A DNA stretch of 64,000 nucleotides. Source: Streptomyces sp. ADI95-17 (lineage in GTDB: Bacteria > Actinomycetota > Actinomycetes > Streptomycetales > Streptomycetaceae). The DNA lies in the NCBI RefSeq assembly GCF_003846175.1, contig NZ_ML123044.1, forward strand, positions 927,224-991,223, written 5' to 3'. The position numbers were made by a program, and so were the translations under genes. The notes beneath the pieces were generated by a model, which was given only the letters and a program-made list of their open reading frames with translations, did no database searches and was not told where the DNA came from. Shown in pieces: positions 33,428-44,512 of the stretch. Numbering within the stretch: the stretch's first letter is position 1; every line of letters starts with the position of its first letter.

Positions 33428-33829
33428 ATGTACGAACCGATCCGCACCAAATCGGTCCACACACCGGCCGACCACGCCGACGACTTCCCGCACCGTTCCC
33501 GTGAGGAAGAGCTGGACATCCAGCTCGCCGGGCACCTGGCCGCGCTCCTCGCGGTCACCGACGAGCTGGGCATCGGCGAGGCGGGCGACCGCATCGCCGG
33601 ACAGGTCGCCAGGCTGCGCGGCGCGCCGCCCGCCCGGCACGCCGGCCGGACCGACGCGCCCGCGTCCGCACTGCACCGCCGCGCCCACGCCCTCGCGGGC
33701 CGGGCCCTGGTGGTGGCCGCGTCCCGCGCCGACACGGCCGTCGCGATCCTCGCGGCCGAGCGCATGGACGCCCACACCGCGGCGCTCGCCGCCCCCGCCG
33801 CGTCGGCACGACTGGTCGGCGCCCACTGA
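33428..33829 (+). CDS. Small hypothetical protein, Ala/His-rich helical
   Basis: 133 residues, ATG with AGGAGG 6 bases ahead. Polar start (MYEPIRTKSVHTPADHADDFPHRSREEELDIQLAGHLAALLAVTDELG), then Ala/Arg/His-rich helices with no membrane segment. I do not recognise a family. A GGATGG/CCATCC inverted repeat brackets the ribosome site (33395-33427). A hairpin follows the stop. Codon use is normal for the genome, so it is a real gene. Confidence 0.7.
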   Translation: MYEPIRTKSVHTPADHADDFPHRSREEELDIQLAGHLAALLAVTDELGIGEAGDRIAGQVARLRGAPPARHAGRTDAPASALHRRAHALAGRALVVAASRADTAVAILAAERMDAHTAALAAPAASARLVGAH

Positions 33830-33837
33830 CGGCCCCG

Positions 33838-33869
33838 GTCCACGTGCCGTCGAGGCGCGTGGGCCGGGT
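33838..33869. terminator. Hairpin terminator
   Basis: CCGGTCCACG pairs with CGTGGGCCGG (one G-T pair) around a 12-base loop, 9 bases after the small gene's stop. Confidence 0.55.
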
Positions 33870-34001
33870 GCCACTCACCCCTGCCCGGCGGGCAGTTGTT
33901 CCTGAGCCCGTTCCGCCTCCGTTGCGTACTGGGATCATCGCTTAACCTTCCGTCCACCCAACTCCGCCTGGAATGTGGGTTTCCGCGAGCAGGCTTCGCA
34001 T

Positions 34002-35078
34002 GTGAGACGCATCGTGGGAATCGTCCTGGCGGTGTTGCTGATCGGCGGAGTGGCAGTGGCCGTCGCAGCAGGCCGCGACAGCAAGGACAAGAGCACGGCA
34101 ACGAAGACCGTGCGCGGAGTGATCGGTTCGGAGAAGGCGGAGTTCTTCGCCGACCCCGACGTGGTGAAGGCCCTCGCCGCCAAGGGGCTCACCGTCAAGG
34201 CGGAGACGTCCGGGTCCTGGGCCATGGACCGACTCCCCCTCAAGGGATATGACTTCGCCTTCCCCGGCTCCAAGGCCCCGGCCGACGAGCTGCAGCGCCG
34301 GTCCGCCGTCAAGGGCGGGCCGCTCAGGCCCTTCTACTCGCCGCTGGTCGTCGTCGCGCACCGCGCCGCCGCCCAGGTCCTGGCGGACAACGGGCTCGCC
34401 ACACTGAGCGGGAAGTCCAGCGGCAGGCTGCTGATGGGGCCCTATCTCCGGGCCGCCCGGTCGGACCGGACCTGGCAGCAGCTCAAGGAGGCGGGAAAGC
34501 ACGCCGAGTTGACCGGGACCGTGTTCATCACCAGCACCGATCCCGTCTCGTCCAACTCCGGCGCCCTCTACCTCGCCGCCGCCTCGTACGTCGCCGACGG
34601 CGGCCGGGTCGCCGCGGACGACGCCGCGATCGACCGCACCGCACCACTGCTGAAGAAGCTGATCCAGGTGCAGGGGGCGCAGCAGACCAGCAGCGACGCC
34701 CCGTTCCGGGACTTCATCAGCGGGGTCGGCAATCCACTGGTCCTGGTGTACGAGTCGCAGGTCGCCTCGCTGCTGACGCAGCGGCAGGACGCCGGGGACC
34801 TGGTCCTCCTCTACCCCGACACCACCGTCTCCAGCGACCACACCCTCGTACCCCTGACCGGGACCGGCCGGCGGCTGGGCGAGCTGCTCTCCACCGACCC
34901 GCGGCTGCGCGAGCTCGCCGTACGGCACGGCTTCCGGCCCCAGGGCGCCGCGGCCGAGTTCACCGCCGCCACCGCGGACCACACCGACTACATCGACCAG
35001 AAGCTGACCGGGGTCCGCCAGGCGCCCGTGCCCACCGCCAAGGTGCTGCGCGCGATGGCCCGGCGGACCCGCGGCTGA
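34002..35078 (+). CDS. Extracytoplasmic binding-protein-like, TelA operon
   Basis: 358 residues from a GTG at 34002 (AGCAGG 8 bases ahead); a GTG at 33975 is an alternative. One N-terminal anchor (IVGIVLAVLLIGGVAVAVAAG). The exported part resembles type 2 periplasmic binding proteins (VRGVIGSEKAEFFADPDVVKALAAKGLTVKAETSGSWAM...PFYSPLVVVAHRAAAQVLADNG). It resembles the first part of the VWA protein two genes on, so both may bind a similar ligand. It begins the telA operon, 29 bases ahead of telA. Confidence 0.75.
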   Translation: MRRIVGIVLAVLLIGGVAVAVAAGRDSKDKSTATKTVRGVIGSEKAEFFADPDVVKALAAKGLTVKAETSGSWAMDRLPLKGYDFAFPGSKAPADELQRRSAVKGGPLRPFYSPLVVVAHRAAAQVLADNGLATLSGKSSGRLLMGPYLRAARSDRTWQQLKEAGKHAELTGTVFITSTDPVSSNSGALYLAAASYVADGGRVAADDAAIDRTAPLLKKLIQVQGAQQTSSDAPFRDFISGVGNPLVLVYESQVASLLTQRQDAGDLVLLYPDTTVSSDHTLVPLTGTGRRLGELLSTDPRLRELAVRHGFRPQGAAAEFTAATADHTDYIDQKLTGVRQAPVPTAKVLRAMARRTRG

Positions 35079-35107
35079 CCACACACGCCTTCCTGGAGAC
35101 CTCAGCC

Positions 35108-36325
35108 ATGACCGAAGAGCCGCAGCCGCTCAGTCTCACCCCGCCGGGCGACTCCGCCCCGCCGCTGGTCCTCACCCCGCCGGAACCGGTCGCCCCGGTC
35201 CGGACCGAGCAGGCGGCCGGTCTCGTGCCGGTCGACGAATCGGTGCGCACGGAGATGACGCGCCGTGCCACCGAGTACATCGGTGCCCTCTCCGGGCTCG
35301 ACGCCCGGTCCCCCGAATTCACCACCCGGATCGGGGAGATCGCCGCGCTCGGGCAGGGCGACATCCGCAGCGCCGCCCAGCAGTCCAACCGGATGCTGGA
35401 CCGCACCGTCCGCTCGCTGGCCGGCTCCGGGGGCGTGGACGCGCAGTCCAAGGTCGGATCGTCCCTGGTCGAGCTGCGCCGCACCGTCGAGGACCTCGAC
35501 CCGCGCGACACCCCGGGCCGCGGCGCCCGCCGGCTGCTGTCCAGGCTGCCCGGCGGCAACAAGATCCGTGACCACGTCGCCAAGTACGCCTCCTCGCAGG
35601 CCACCCTGAACCGGATCGTGGGCTCGCTGCGCGGCGGGCAGGACGAACTGCGCCGCGACAACGCCGCCCTGCACACCGAGCGCACCCGGCTCTGGGAGAC
35701 CATGGGCAAGCTCCAGGAGTACGTGGTGCTCACCGAGGCGCTGGACGGCGCCGTCGAGCAGCGCATCGCCGAGGCCGCGGCCACCGACCCGGCGCAGGCG
35801 GACGCGCTGCGGGCCGATGTGCTCTTCCCCGTACGGCAGAAGCACCAGGACCTGCTGACCCAGCTCGCGGTCTGCGCCCAGGGCTACCTCGCGATGGACG
35901 TCGTACGGCGCAACAACGACGAGCTCATCAGGGGCGTCGACCGGGCCGCGACCACCACCGTCTCCGCGCTGCGGATCGCCGTGATGCTCGCCTCGGCGCT
36001 GGAGAACCAGCGCAAGGTGACCGAGCAGGTGCAGGTGCTGCGCTCCACGACCGAGGACCTGATCCGCGGGAACGCGGAGATGCTCGCCGGCCAGAGCGGC
36101 GAGATCCAGCGCATCGCCGCCGATCCGGCGGTGAGCGCGGAGACGCTGCGTACCGCGTTCCAGCAGATCTACCGGACGCTCGACGCCATCGACACGTACA
36201 AGGCGCAGGCCACCGAGTCGATGGCGGCGACCGTGGAGTCGCTGACCTCCGAACTCCGGCAGGCCGGTGCCCACTTGGAGCGCAGCCGGTCGGCGGGCGC
36301 CCTGGAGAGCGGTGGTCTCGGATGA
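35108..36325 (+). CDS. Toxic-anion-resistance protein (TelA/KlaA family)
   Basis: 405 residues, ATG with GGAGA ahead. Mostly helical, soluble. TelA marks: LDARSPEFTTRIGEIAALGQGDIRSAAQQSNRML at the N-terminus, LPGGNKIRDHVAKYASSQATLNRIVGSLRGGQDELRRDNAAL, YVVLTEALDGAVEQRIAE and ALRIAVMLASALENQRKVTEQVQVL. Named after tellurite resistance, but the molecular role is uncertain and many TelA genes sit in envelope-stress or VWA-containing operons like this one. It overlaps the following gene by 4 bases. Confidence 0.9.
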   Translation: MTEEPQPLSLTPPGDSAPPLVLTPPEPVAPVRTEQAAGLVPVDESVRTEMTRRATEYIGALSGLDARSPEFTTRIGEIAALGQGDIRSAAQQSNRMLDRTVRSLAGSGGVDAQSKVGSSLVELRRTVEDLDPRDTPGRGARRLLSRLPGGNKIRDHVAKYASSQATLNRIVGSLRGGQDELRRDNAALHTERTRLWETMGKLQEYVVLTEALDGAVEQRIAEAAATDPAQADALRADVLFPVRQKHQDLLTQLAVCAQGYLAMDVVRRNNDELIRGVDRAATTTVSALRIAVMLASALENQRKVTEQVQVLRSTTEDLIRGNAEMLAGQSGEIQRIAADPAVSAETLRTAFQQIYRTLDAIDTYKAQATESMAATVESLTSELRQAGAHLERSRSAGALESGGLG

Positions 36326-37965
36326 CGCACCGTCCCCGGCAGCGGCTGAGACGGCTTCGGCGCCGGGTCGCGCGTTCGCTGGTCGCGCTGCTGGCCGTCG
36401 CCGTGCTCGCCCCGCTCGCCGCCTGCTCCAGCTCGGACGACGGGGCGCCGGGCGGTGCGTCCGGCGGGGCCGGAAGGGACGACGGCAAGCCGCGGGCCGG
36501 CACGCTGCGGATCCTCGCCTCCAGTGAACTCGCCGACATGAAGCCCCTGTTGGAGGAGGCCCGGAAGGCCACCGGGATCACCGTGCGGCCCACCTGGACC
36601 GGCACGCTGGACGCCGTCGAACTGCTCGGCTCCGGGAAGGCGGACGGGGCGTACGACGCGGTCTGGCTGTCGTCCAACGACTATCTGCGGCTGCGCCCGG
36701 ACGCGGCGAGGCGCATCACGTCGGAGACCCCGCTGATGGTTTCTCCAGTCGCCCTCGGGGTCCGTCCGGCGACCGTGAAGCGGCTGGGCTGGAAGCCCTC
36801 GGACGTGACCTGGCCGCAGGTGCACCGGGCGGTCGCCGAGGGCCGGCTGACGTACGGGATGACCGATCCGGACCGTTCCAACTCCGGTTTCTCCGCGCTG
36901 GTCTCGGTCGCCTCCGGGCTCTCGGGCGCGCAGTCCGCGCTGACCGACGCCGATGTCCGGGGCGCGAGCGGGAAGCTGAAGGAGTTCTTCGCGGGGCAGC
37001 GGCTGACCTCCGGCTCCTCGGGCTGGCTGGCCACCGCGTACGCCCGGCGCGGCAATGTCGACGCGCTGATCAACTACGAGTCGGTGCTGCTCTCGCTGAA
37101 CCGAGACAGCCACACCGGGCTGACCGTGATCCGCCCCCGCGACGGGGTGGTGACGGCCGACTACCCGCTCAGCGCGCTGGCCGCCGCCGCTCCCGAGGCG
37201 AAGGACTCGGTCCGCGCGCTGACCGCGTATCTGCGCACCCCGGACGCCCAGCGGAAGCTGACCCGGGACACCTTCCGCCGCCCGGTCGTTCCCTCGGTGC
37301 GGCCCGCGGCGCCGCTCGCCGCCGACGCGCGTCGCGAACTGCCGTTTCCCGGCTCGCGGTCGGTGGCCGACGGGCTGCTGCACAGTTACGAGAACAAGCT
37401 CCGGCGGCCCTCGCGCACCGTGTACGTACTGGACACCTCCGGCTCGATGGCGGGCGACCGGCTGAAGGCGCTGAAGGCGGCGCTGACCGGGCTGACCGGG
37501 GACTTCCGGGAACGGGAGGAGGTCACGCTGCTGCCCTTCGGCTCGTCGGTGAAGCAGGTCCGTACGCACACGGTCGACCCGGCCGATCCGCGGCAGGGCC
37601 TGGCGGCCATCAAGTCGGACACGGCCGCGCTGACGGCCGGTGGCGAGACGGCGGTCTATTCGAGCCTGAAGTCGGCCTACGAGCAGATCGGCGACGGCAC
37701 CGAGTCCGCGTTCACCTCGATCGTGCTGATGACGGACGGTGAGAACACCACGGGCGACACGGCCGCCGGATTCAGCTCCTACTACCGTGCGCTGCCGGCC
37801 GCGCGTCGGGCCACCCCGGTCTTCCCGGTCCTCTTCGGCGACTCGGACCGGGGCGAGCTGGACCGGATCGCCGCGCTGACCGGCGGCCGGCTCTTCGACG
37901 CGACGAGGGAACAGGGGCCCGGCTCGCTGGACGGCGCCTTCGAGGAGATCCGTGGATACCAGTAA
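36322..37965 (+). CDS. Lipoprotein with binding-protein and von Willebrand A domains
   Basis: 547 residues. A basic start, then a lipoprotein signal ending LAPLAAC (Cys at about 34). Residues 55-355 are a type 2 solute-binding domain (LRILASSELADMKPLLEEARKATGITVRPTW...LGSGKADGAYDAVWLSSNDYL). Residues 365-547 are a VWA domain with the MIDAS motif DTSGSMAG, a later Thr (GGETAVYSS) and Asp (MTDGENTTGD). Binding domain plus VWA in one lipoprotein suggests an extracellular metal-dependent assembly partner. Starts with ATGA overlap to telA and overlaps the next gene by 14 bases. Confidence 0.88.
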   Translation: MTHRPRQRLRRLRRRVARSLVALLAVAVLAPLAACSSSDDGAPGGASGGAGRDDGKPRAGTLRILASSELADMKPLLEEARKATGITVRPTWTGTLDAVELLGSGKADGAYDAVWLSSNDYLRLRPDAARRITSETPLMVSPVALGVRPATVKRLGWKPSDVTWPQVHRAVAEGRLTYGMTDPDRSNSGFSALVSVASGLSGAQSALTDADVRGASGKLKEFFAGQRLTSGSSGWLATAYARRGNVDALINYESVLLSLNRDSHTGLTVIRPRDGVVTADYPLSALAAAAPEAKDSVRALTAYLRTPDAQRKLTRDTFRRPVVPSVRPAAPLAADARRELPFPGSRSVADGLLHSYENKLRRPSRTVYVLDTSGSMAGDRLKALKAALTGLTGDFREREEVTLLPFGSSVKQVRTHTVDPADPRQGLAAIKSDTAALTAGGETAVYSSLKSAYEQIGDGTESAFTSIVLMTDGENTTGDTAAGFSSYYRALPAARRATPVFPVLFGDSDRGELDRIAALTGGRLFDATREQGPGSLDGAFEEIRGYQ

Positions 37966-38593
37966 CCCGCCCGACGGACCGGGAGGCGGACCCAACCGGG
38001 TGCTGGCGTACCTGGAGTCGCGGAAGAACCTCACCGGGAGCGCCTGCGGGATCGCCGGTCTCGCCCTCACCTTCACCGGCCTCGCCGGGGCGTACTGGCC
38101 GGTGGTGGTCGTCGGGCTGTACGGCGCGGGCGCGCTGATCGCGCCGCCCGAGCGGCCAGCGGTCCCGGTCTTCCCCGATCCGTCGACCCAGCTGGACGCG
38201 GTGCGGACCGACTACGTGGCCCTGTGCGGGTATCTGGACGAGGTGGAGCTGCCGCCCGCCGCGTCCGGCCGGCTCACCGAGCTGACCGCTCTGCTCGACG
38301 GGCTGCTCGCCCCCGGACCGGTGGCCGAGGCGCTGGCCGCCGACCCGGAGGGCGTGCACGTCCTGGCGCGTGCCGTGCGCCGGGACATCCTGGAGTCGGT
38401 CGACGCGTTCGTACGGATCCGCCCGTGGACCCGGATGGTGCCGGGCACGGAGCCGCCCGAGCGCCATCTGGAACGGCAGCTGGCACTGCTGCACCGGGAG
38501 GTCGAGGAACTGGCGACGGCACTGCGGGAGGCGGAGGCCCGCCGGCAGCAGACCCACACCCGCTATCTGGAGGACCGGGGCCGGAACGGGTAG
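37952..38593 (+). CDS. Membrane protein with coiled-coil tail, TelA operon
   Basis: 213 residues from a GTG that overlaps the VWA gene by 14 bases. Two transmembrane helices at about 27-65 (SACGIAGLALTFTGLAGAYWPVVVVGLYGAGALI), then a helical cytosolic part ending in a heptad-like RHLERQLALLHREVEELATALREAEARRQQ. No enzyme motif is seen. Its fixed place after TelA and the VWA lipoprotein suggests it joins the outer and inner parts of that system. A strong terminator closes the operon. Confidence 0.75.
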   Translation: MDTSNPPDGPGGGPNRVLAYLESRKNLTGSACGIAGLALTFTGLAGAYWPVVVVGLYGAGALIAPPERPAVPVFPDPSTQLDAVRTDYVALCGYLDEVELPPAASGRLTELTALLDGLLAPGPVAEALAADPEGVHVLARAVRRDILESVDAFVRIRPWTRMVPGTEPPERHLERQLALLHREVEELATALREAEARRQQTHTRYLEDRGRNG

Positions 38594-38619
38594 TGCCCGG
38601 TGGAAGGGCGGAAAAGGGG

Positions 38620-38654
38620 CGGCCCCCGGAATCGTGAGGGGATTCCGGGGGCCG
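38620..38654. terminator. Bidirectional hairpin terminator
   Basis: Perfect 14-bp stem CGGCCCCCGGAATC/GATTCCGGGGGCCG with a 7-base loop, between the convergent TelA operon and PEPCK gene. Confidence 0.88.
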
Positions 38655-38754
38655 TACCGCGGCGGGCTGTTGACCCCACAGGTCAGGGCGGATGTCCGAG
38701 GCCCGGCCGCGGGGGTGTGCGGGGCGCACCCGCGCGTGGGTGCGCCCGGGGGCA

Positions 38755-40587
38755 TCAGCCCAGGCGCTGGACCAGCGCGCGGTACTCGTCCCACAGCTCC
38801 TTCGGCGTGTGGTCGCCGAAGGTGTTGAGGTGGTCGGGGACCAGCGCCGCCTCCTCGCGCCAGATCTCCTTGTCGACGTCGAGCAGGAAGTCCAGGTCGG
38901 ACTCGGAGAGGTCCAGGCCGTCGGTGTCGAGGGAGCCCTTGGCCGGCAGGATGCCGATCGGGGTCTCGACTCCCTCGGCCCTGCCTTCGAGGCGCTCGAC
39001 GATCCACTTCAGGACGCGGCTGTTCTCACCGAAGCCGGGCCACACGAACTTGCCCGCGTCGTTCTTGCGGAACCAGTTCACGTAGTAGATCTTCGGGAGC
39101 TTGGCCTGGTCCTTGTCGGCACCGACCTTGACCCAGTGGTTCATGTAGTCGCCCATGTTGTAGCCGCAGAACGGCAGCATGGCGAACGGGTCGCGGCGCA
39201 GCTCGCCGACCTTGCCCTCGGCGGCGGCGGTCTTCTCGGAGGCCACGTTGGCCCCGAGGAAGACACCGTGCTGCCAGGTGAAGGACTCGGTGACCAGCGG
39301 GACGGCCGAGGCGCGGCGGCCGCCGAAGAGGATCGCCGAGATCGGCACGCCCTTCGGGTCCTCCCACTCGGGGGCGATGATCGGGCACTGGCCGGCCGGG
39401 ACGGTGAAGCGGGCGTTGGGGTGGGCGGCCGGGGTGTCGGACGCGGGCGTCCAGTCGTTGCCCTTCCAGTCGGTGAGGTGGGCCGGAGCGGTCTCCGTCA
39501 TGCCCTCCCACCACACGTCGCCGTCGTCGGTGAGCGCGACGTTGGTGAAGACGGAGTTGCCCCACATGGTCTTCATCGCGTTGGCGTTGGTGTGCTCACC
39601 GGTGCCGGGCGCGACGCCGAAGAAGCCCGCCTCCGGGTTGATCGCGTACAGCTGGCCGTCCTCGCCGAAGCGCATCCAGGCGATGTCGTCGCCGATGGTC
39701 TCCACGGTCCAGCCGGGGATCGTCGGCTCCAGCATGGCGAGGTTGGTCTTGCCGCAGGCCGACGGGAAGGCCGCCGCAATGTACTTGGGGGCCTCAGCCT
39801 CACCCTGCGGCGGGGTGAGCTTGAGGATCAGCATGTGCTCGGCGAGCCAGCCCTCGTCACGCGCCATGACGGAGGCGATGCGCAGCGCGTAGCACTTCTT
39901 GCCGAGCAGGGCGTTGCCGCCGTAGCCGGAGCCGTAGGACCAGATCTCGCGGTCCTCGGGGAAGTGCGAGATGTACTTGGTGGTGTTGCACGGCCACGGG
40001 ACGTCCTCCTGGCCCTCCGCCAGGGGCGCGCCCAGCGTGTGGACGGCCTTGACGAAGAAGCCGTCGGTGCCCAGCTCGTCCAGGACGGCCTGTCCCATGC
40101 GGGTCATGGTGCGCATCGAGACGGCGACGTAGGCGGAGTCGGTGATCTCGACGCCGATCGCGGAGAGCGGCGAGCCGACGGGGCCCATGCAGAAGGGGAC
40201 GACGTACATGGTGCGGCCGCGCATCGAGCCGCGGAAGACACCGTTCTCACCGGTGAAGATCTCCCGCATCTCGGCGGGGGCCTTCCAGTGGTTCGTCGGA
40301 CCGGCGTCCTCCTCCTTCTCGGAGCAGATGAACGTACGGTCCTCGACGCGGGCGACGTCGCTCGGGTCGGACGCGGCGTAGTACGAGTTCGGGCGCTTGG
40401 CCTCGTCGAGCTTGGTGAACGTGCCCTTGGCCACGAGCTCCCCGCACAGGCGCTCGTACTCGGCCTCGGAGCCGTCGCACCAGACCACCTGGTCCGGCTC
40501 GGTTATCGCTGCGATCTCGTTCACCCAGGAGACGAGCTCCTGGTGATCGGTGGGGACGGTGAGGGGAGCCGCGATGTCGCGCGCCAC
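38755..40587 (-). CDS. pckG: Phosphoenolpyruvate carboxykinase (GTP)
   Basis: 610 residues from a GTG with AAGGAG 5 bases ahead; an in-frame upstream extension is not supported. GTP-type [18 protein letters not shown] is the P-loop with the reactive Cys, IGDDIAWM the metal-binding kinase-2 motif, and [23 protein letters not shown] the substrate Arg region. Length is usual for the GTP class. It makes PEP from oxaloacetate in gluconeogenesis. A divergent gap with a palindrome and direct repeats separates it from the hemolysin III gene. Confidence 0.97.
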   Translation of the reverse strand: MARDIAAPLTVPTDHQELVSWVNEIAAITEPDQVVWCDGSEAEYERLCGELVAKGTFTKLDEAKRPNSYYAASDPSDVARVEDRTFICSEKEEDAGPTNHWKAPAEMREIFTGENGVFRGSMRGRTMYVVPFCMGPVGSPLSAIGVEITDSAYVAVSMRTMTRMGQAVLDELGTDGFFVKAVHTLGAPLAEGQEDVPWPCNTTKYISHFPEDREIWSYGSGYGGNALLGKKCYALRIASVMARDEGWLAEHMLILKLTPPQGEAEAPKYIAAAFPSACGKTNLAMLEPTIPGWTVETIGDDIAWMRFGEDGQLYAINPEAGFFGVAPGTGEHTNANAMKTMWGNSVFTNVALTDDGDVWWEGMTETAPAHLTDWKGNDWTPASDTPAAHPNARFTVPAGQCPIIAPEWEDPKGVPISAILFGGRRASAVPLVTESFTWQHGVFLGANVASEKTAAAEGKVGELRRDPFAMLPFCGYNMGDYMNHWVKVGADKDQAKLPKIYYVNWFRKNDAGKFVWPGFGENSRVLKWIVERLEGRAEGVETPIGILPAKGSLDTDGLDLSESDLDFLLDVDKEIWREEAALVPDHLNTFGDHTPKELWDEYRALVQRLG

Positions 40588-40764
40588 GATCGCTCCTTGT
40601 TGAGGGTGTCTGTTTGGTAGTTGCCCCGTGGGGGCTGCGACCCGGATGCTTCTACCCCTTCGAATCCCGTTGGCGCTCATCCGGTGCCGACCGCACTCAT
40701 TTGATCATCCGACCGTTTCGCCCATATGTCCAGGGGGGCGCACACGTGAGCATTGCCACTCGTA

Positions 40765-40794
40765 TCGGTTACATCCACGGGTCGGTTACGTCCA
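40765..40794. repeat. Direct repeat in the pckG-hemolysin III gap
   Basis: TCGGTTACATCCA (40765-40777) and TCGGTTACGTCCA (40782-40794) repeat with a 17-base period. They could be tandem sites for a regulator of either divergent gene. Confidence 0.5.
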
Positions 40795-40806
40795 AGGGGG
40801 GAGGCC

Positions 40807-40831
40807 GTACCTACGGTCGCGTAGGTACGAT
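40807..40831 (+). promoter_or_regulatory. Long palindrome overlapping a leaderless-type promoter
   Basis: GTACCTACG and CGTAGGTAC form perfect 9-bp arms around GTCG (40807-40828). TACGAT at 40826-40831 fits a -10 box placed 7 bases before the hemolysin III ATG, implying a leaderless mRNA. A repressor on the palindrome would cover the promoter; TetR-type regulators favour such sites, and a TetR gene follows the target. Confidence 0.65.
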
Positions 40832-40837
40832 GCGGGA

Positions 40838-41536
40838 ATGACTGCTGCCGCCGCCGCGCCCGGGACCGCCGGGCTGGAACCAGCCGAGTCCGATCCCGTC
40901 CCGGTGAAGCCGCGAATGCGCGGCTGGCTGCACGCCGGGATGTTTCCCGCCGTGATCGTCGCGGGGGTGGTGCTGATCGCGTTCACCGACAGCTCCGTCG
41001 GCCGGATCGCCTGCGGCATCTACACCCTGACCGCGTGCCTGCTGTTCGGTGTGAGCGCGCTCTACCACCGGGGCACCTGGGGTCCGCGCGGCGAGGCGGT
41101 GCTCCGTCGGCTCGACCACGCCAACATCTTCCTGATCATCGCGGGCACGTACACCCCGCTGACCCTGCTGCTGCTCCCCGAGTCCACCGGGACACCGCTG
41201 CTGTGGGCGATCTGGGCGGCCGCCGCGGCGGGGATCGCCTTCCGGGTGTTCTGGGTCGGCGCCCCGCGCTGGCTCTACACGCCCTGCTATCTGGCGATGG
41301 GCTGGGCCGCGGTCTTCTTCCTGCCGGACTTCATGCGCACCGGCGGGATCACCGTGCTGGTGCTGGTCGTCGTCGGCGGGCTGCTCTACAGCGCCGGGGG
41401 CGTCATCTACGGCATCAAGCGGCCCAACCCCTCGCCGCGCTGGTTCGGCTTCCACGAGGTGTTCCACTCGCTGACCCTGGCGGCCTTCGTGGTGCACTAC
41501 GTCGGCATCTCGCTGGTCGCCTACAACCACCACTGA
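40838..41536 (+). CDS. Hemolysin III / PAQR-family membrane protein
   Basis: 232 residues. Seven transmembrane segments. PAQR family marks: LLFGVSALYHRGTW, RRLDHANIFLIIAGTYTPLTLLLLP and the closing RWFGFHEVFHSLTLAAFVVHYVGI; the Asp and three His positions match the metal-binding residues of the family. Bacterial members are called hemolysin III but most have unproven roles in membrane lipid homeostasis. No ribosome site; a -10-like box ends 6 bases before the ATG. The TetR gene follows by 42 bases. Confidence 0.9.
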   Translation: MTAAAAAPGTAGLEPAESDPVPVKPRMRGWLHAGMFPAVIVAGVVLIAFTDSSVGRIACGIYTLTACLLFGVSALYHRGTWGPRGEAVLRRLDHANIFLIIAGTYTPLTLLLLPESTGTPLLWAIWAAAAAGIAFRVFWVGAPRWLYTPCYLAMGWAAVFFLPDFMRTGGITVLVLVVVGGLLYSAGGVIYGIKRPNPSPRWFGFHEVFHSLTLAAFVVHYVGISLVAYNHH

Positions 41537-41578
41537 TCAGCGCCCCGGCCGGTGCCGGCGCCCCGCCGATGCCGGACA

Positions 41579-42220
41579 ATGACCGCCATGGCCGTCACCT
41601 CCCGTACCCCTTCCGTTTCCGCTCCGGGAACGCCGCCGCAGCCGGGGCTCCGCGAGCGGAAGAAGCTCCGGACCCGGATCGCGATCCGGCAGGCCGCGTA
41701 CCGGCTGATCGCCGAGCAGGGGTACGAGGCGACGACGGTGGAGCAGATCGCGGCGGCGGCCGAGGTGTCGCCCAGCACCGTCTTCCGGTACTTCCCGGCC
41801 AAGGAGGACATCGTCCTCACCGACGAGTACGACGGGGTGCTGGCGGCCGCCCTGCGCGGCCGCCCGGCCGGGGAACCGCCGCTGGAGTCGCTCCGGCACG
41901 TCCTGGCCGAGGTGCTCGCGGAGTTCCTGGCGACCGGGGAGCAGGAGCTGCGGCAGCGGACCCGGCTGATGGTGGAGGTGCCGGCCGTCCGGGCCCGGAC
42001 GGCCGGGAGCATGTCGGACACGGCCGGGGCGCTGGCCGACGCGCTCGCCGCCCGCACCGGCCGCGAGCCCGGTGATCTGGCGGTCCGGGTGTTCGTCGCG
42101 GCGGTGCTCGGCACGCTGCGCGAGGTGACGCTGTGCTGGGGCGAGCAGGGCCAGGAGGGCGACCTCGTCGCGATGACCGGCCGGGCCCTGGACATCCTGG
42201 AGGGCGGTCTGAGGCTCTGA
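41579..42220 (+). CDS. TetR-family regulator
   Basis: 213 residues from ATG at 41579; an ATG three codons later is equally possible, and neither has a clear ribosome site. Helix-turn-helix: RTRIAIRQAAYRLIAEQGYEATTVEQIAAAAEVSPSTVFRYFPAKEDIVLTDEYD, strongly typical. The C-terminal domain (VLAEFLATGEQELRQRTRLMVEVPAVRAR) resembles the MftR/AcrR-type class. It may bind the palindrome ahead of the hemolysin III gene; this is an inference from nearness. A hairpin overlaps its stop codon. Confidence 0.9.
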   Translation: MTAMAVTSRTPSVSAPGTPPQPGLRERKKLRTRIAIRQAAYRLIAEQGYEATTVEQIAAAAEVSPSTVFRYFPAKEDIVLTDEYDGVLAAALRGRPAGEPPLESLRHVLAEVLAEFLATGEQELRQRTRLMVEVPAVRARTAGSMSDTAGALADALAARTGREPGDLAVRVFVAAVLGTLREVTLCWGEQGQEGDLVAMTGRALDILEGGLRL

Positions 42221-42241
42221 CCGGGGGCCGGGCCCCCGGTC
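42219..42241. terminator. Bidirectional hairpin terminator
   Basis: GACCGGGGGCC-G-GGCCCCCGGTC, an 11-bp perfect stem with a 1-base centre, between the convergent TetR and yyaL genes. Its left arm includes the TetR stop codon. Confidence 0.75.
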
Positions 42242-42253
42242 ACCCGGCGGACG

Positions 42254-44281
<2,028 letters not shown>

Positions 44282-44512
44282 ACGACCCAGCCTCTCACGC
44301 CGACACGGCCCTGCCGGTTCGACCCGGAAGCCCCCGCCCTACTTGGCCGATTTGCACTCATGCGCCATCACGTGGTGAATGCGGATCGCCCCTTTTGCAC
44401 CCAGGCCGCCCTGCGGACGCTGGAGGTTCTGCCCCGGCCTAAAGCCGGTGCCCGACTGGAAGCGGGCAGTACGCTGAGTCGAGCAGCACCGCATCCTCGA
44501 AGGAGGTACTTC

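Noticed and set aside
38692..40620. A 642-codon rightward frame antisense to pckG
   Set aside because: Shadow of the PEPCK gene, whose catalytic motifs are intact on the other strand.
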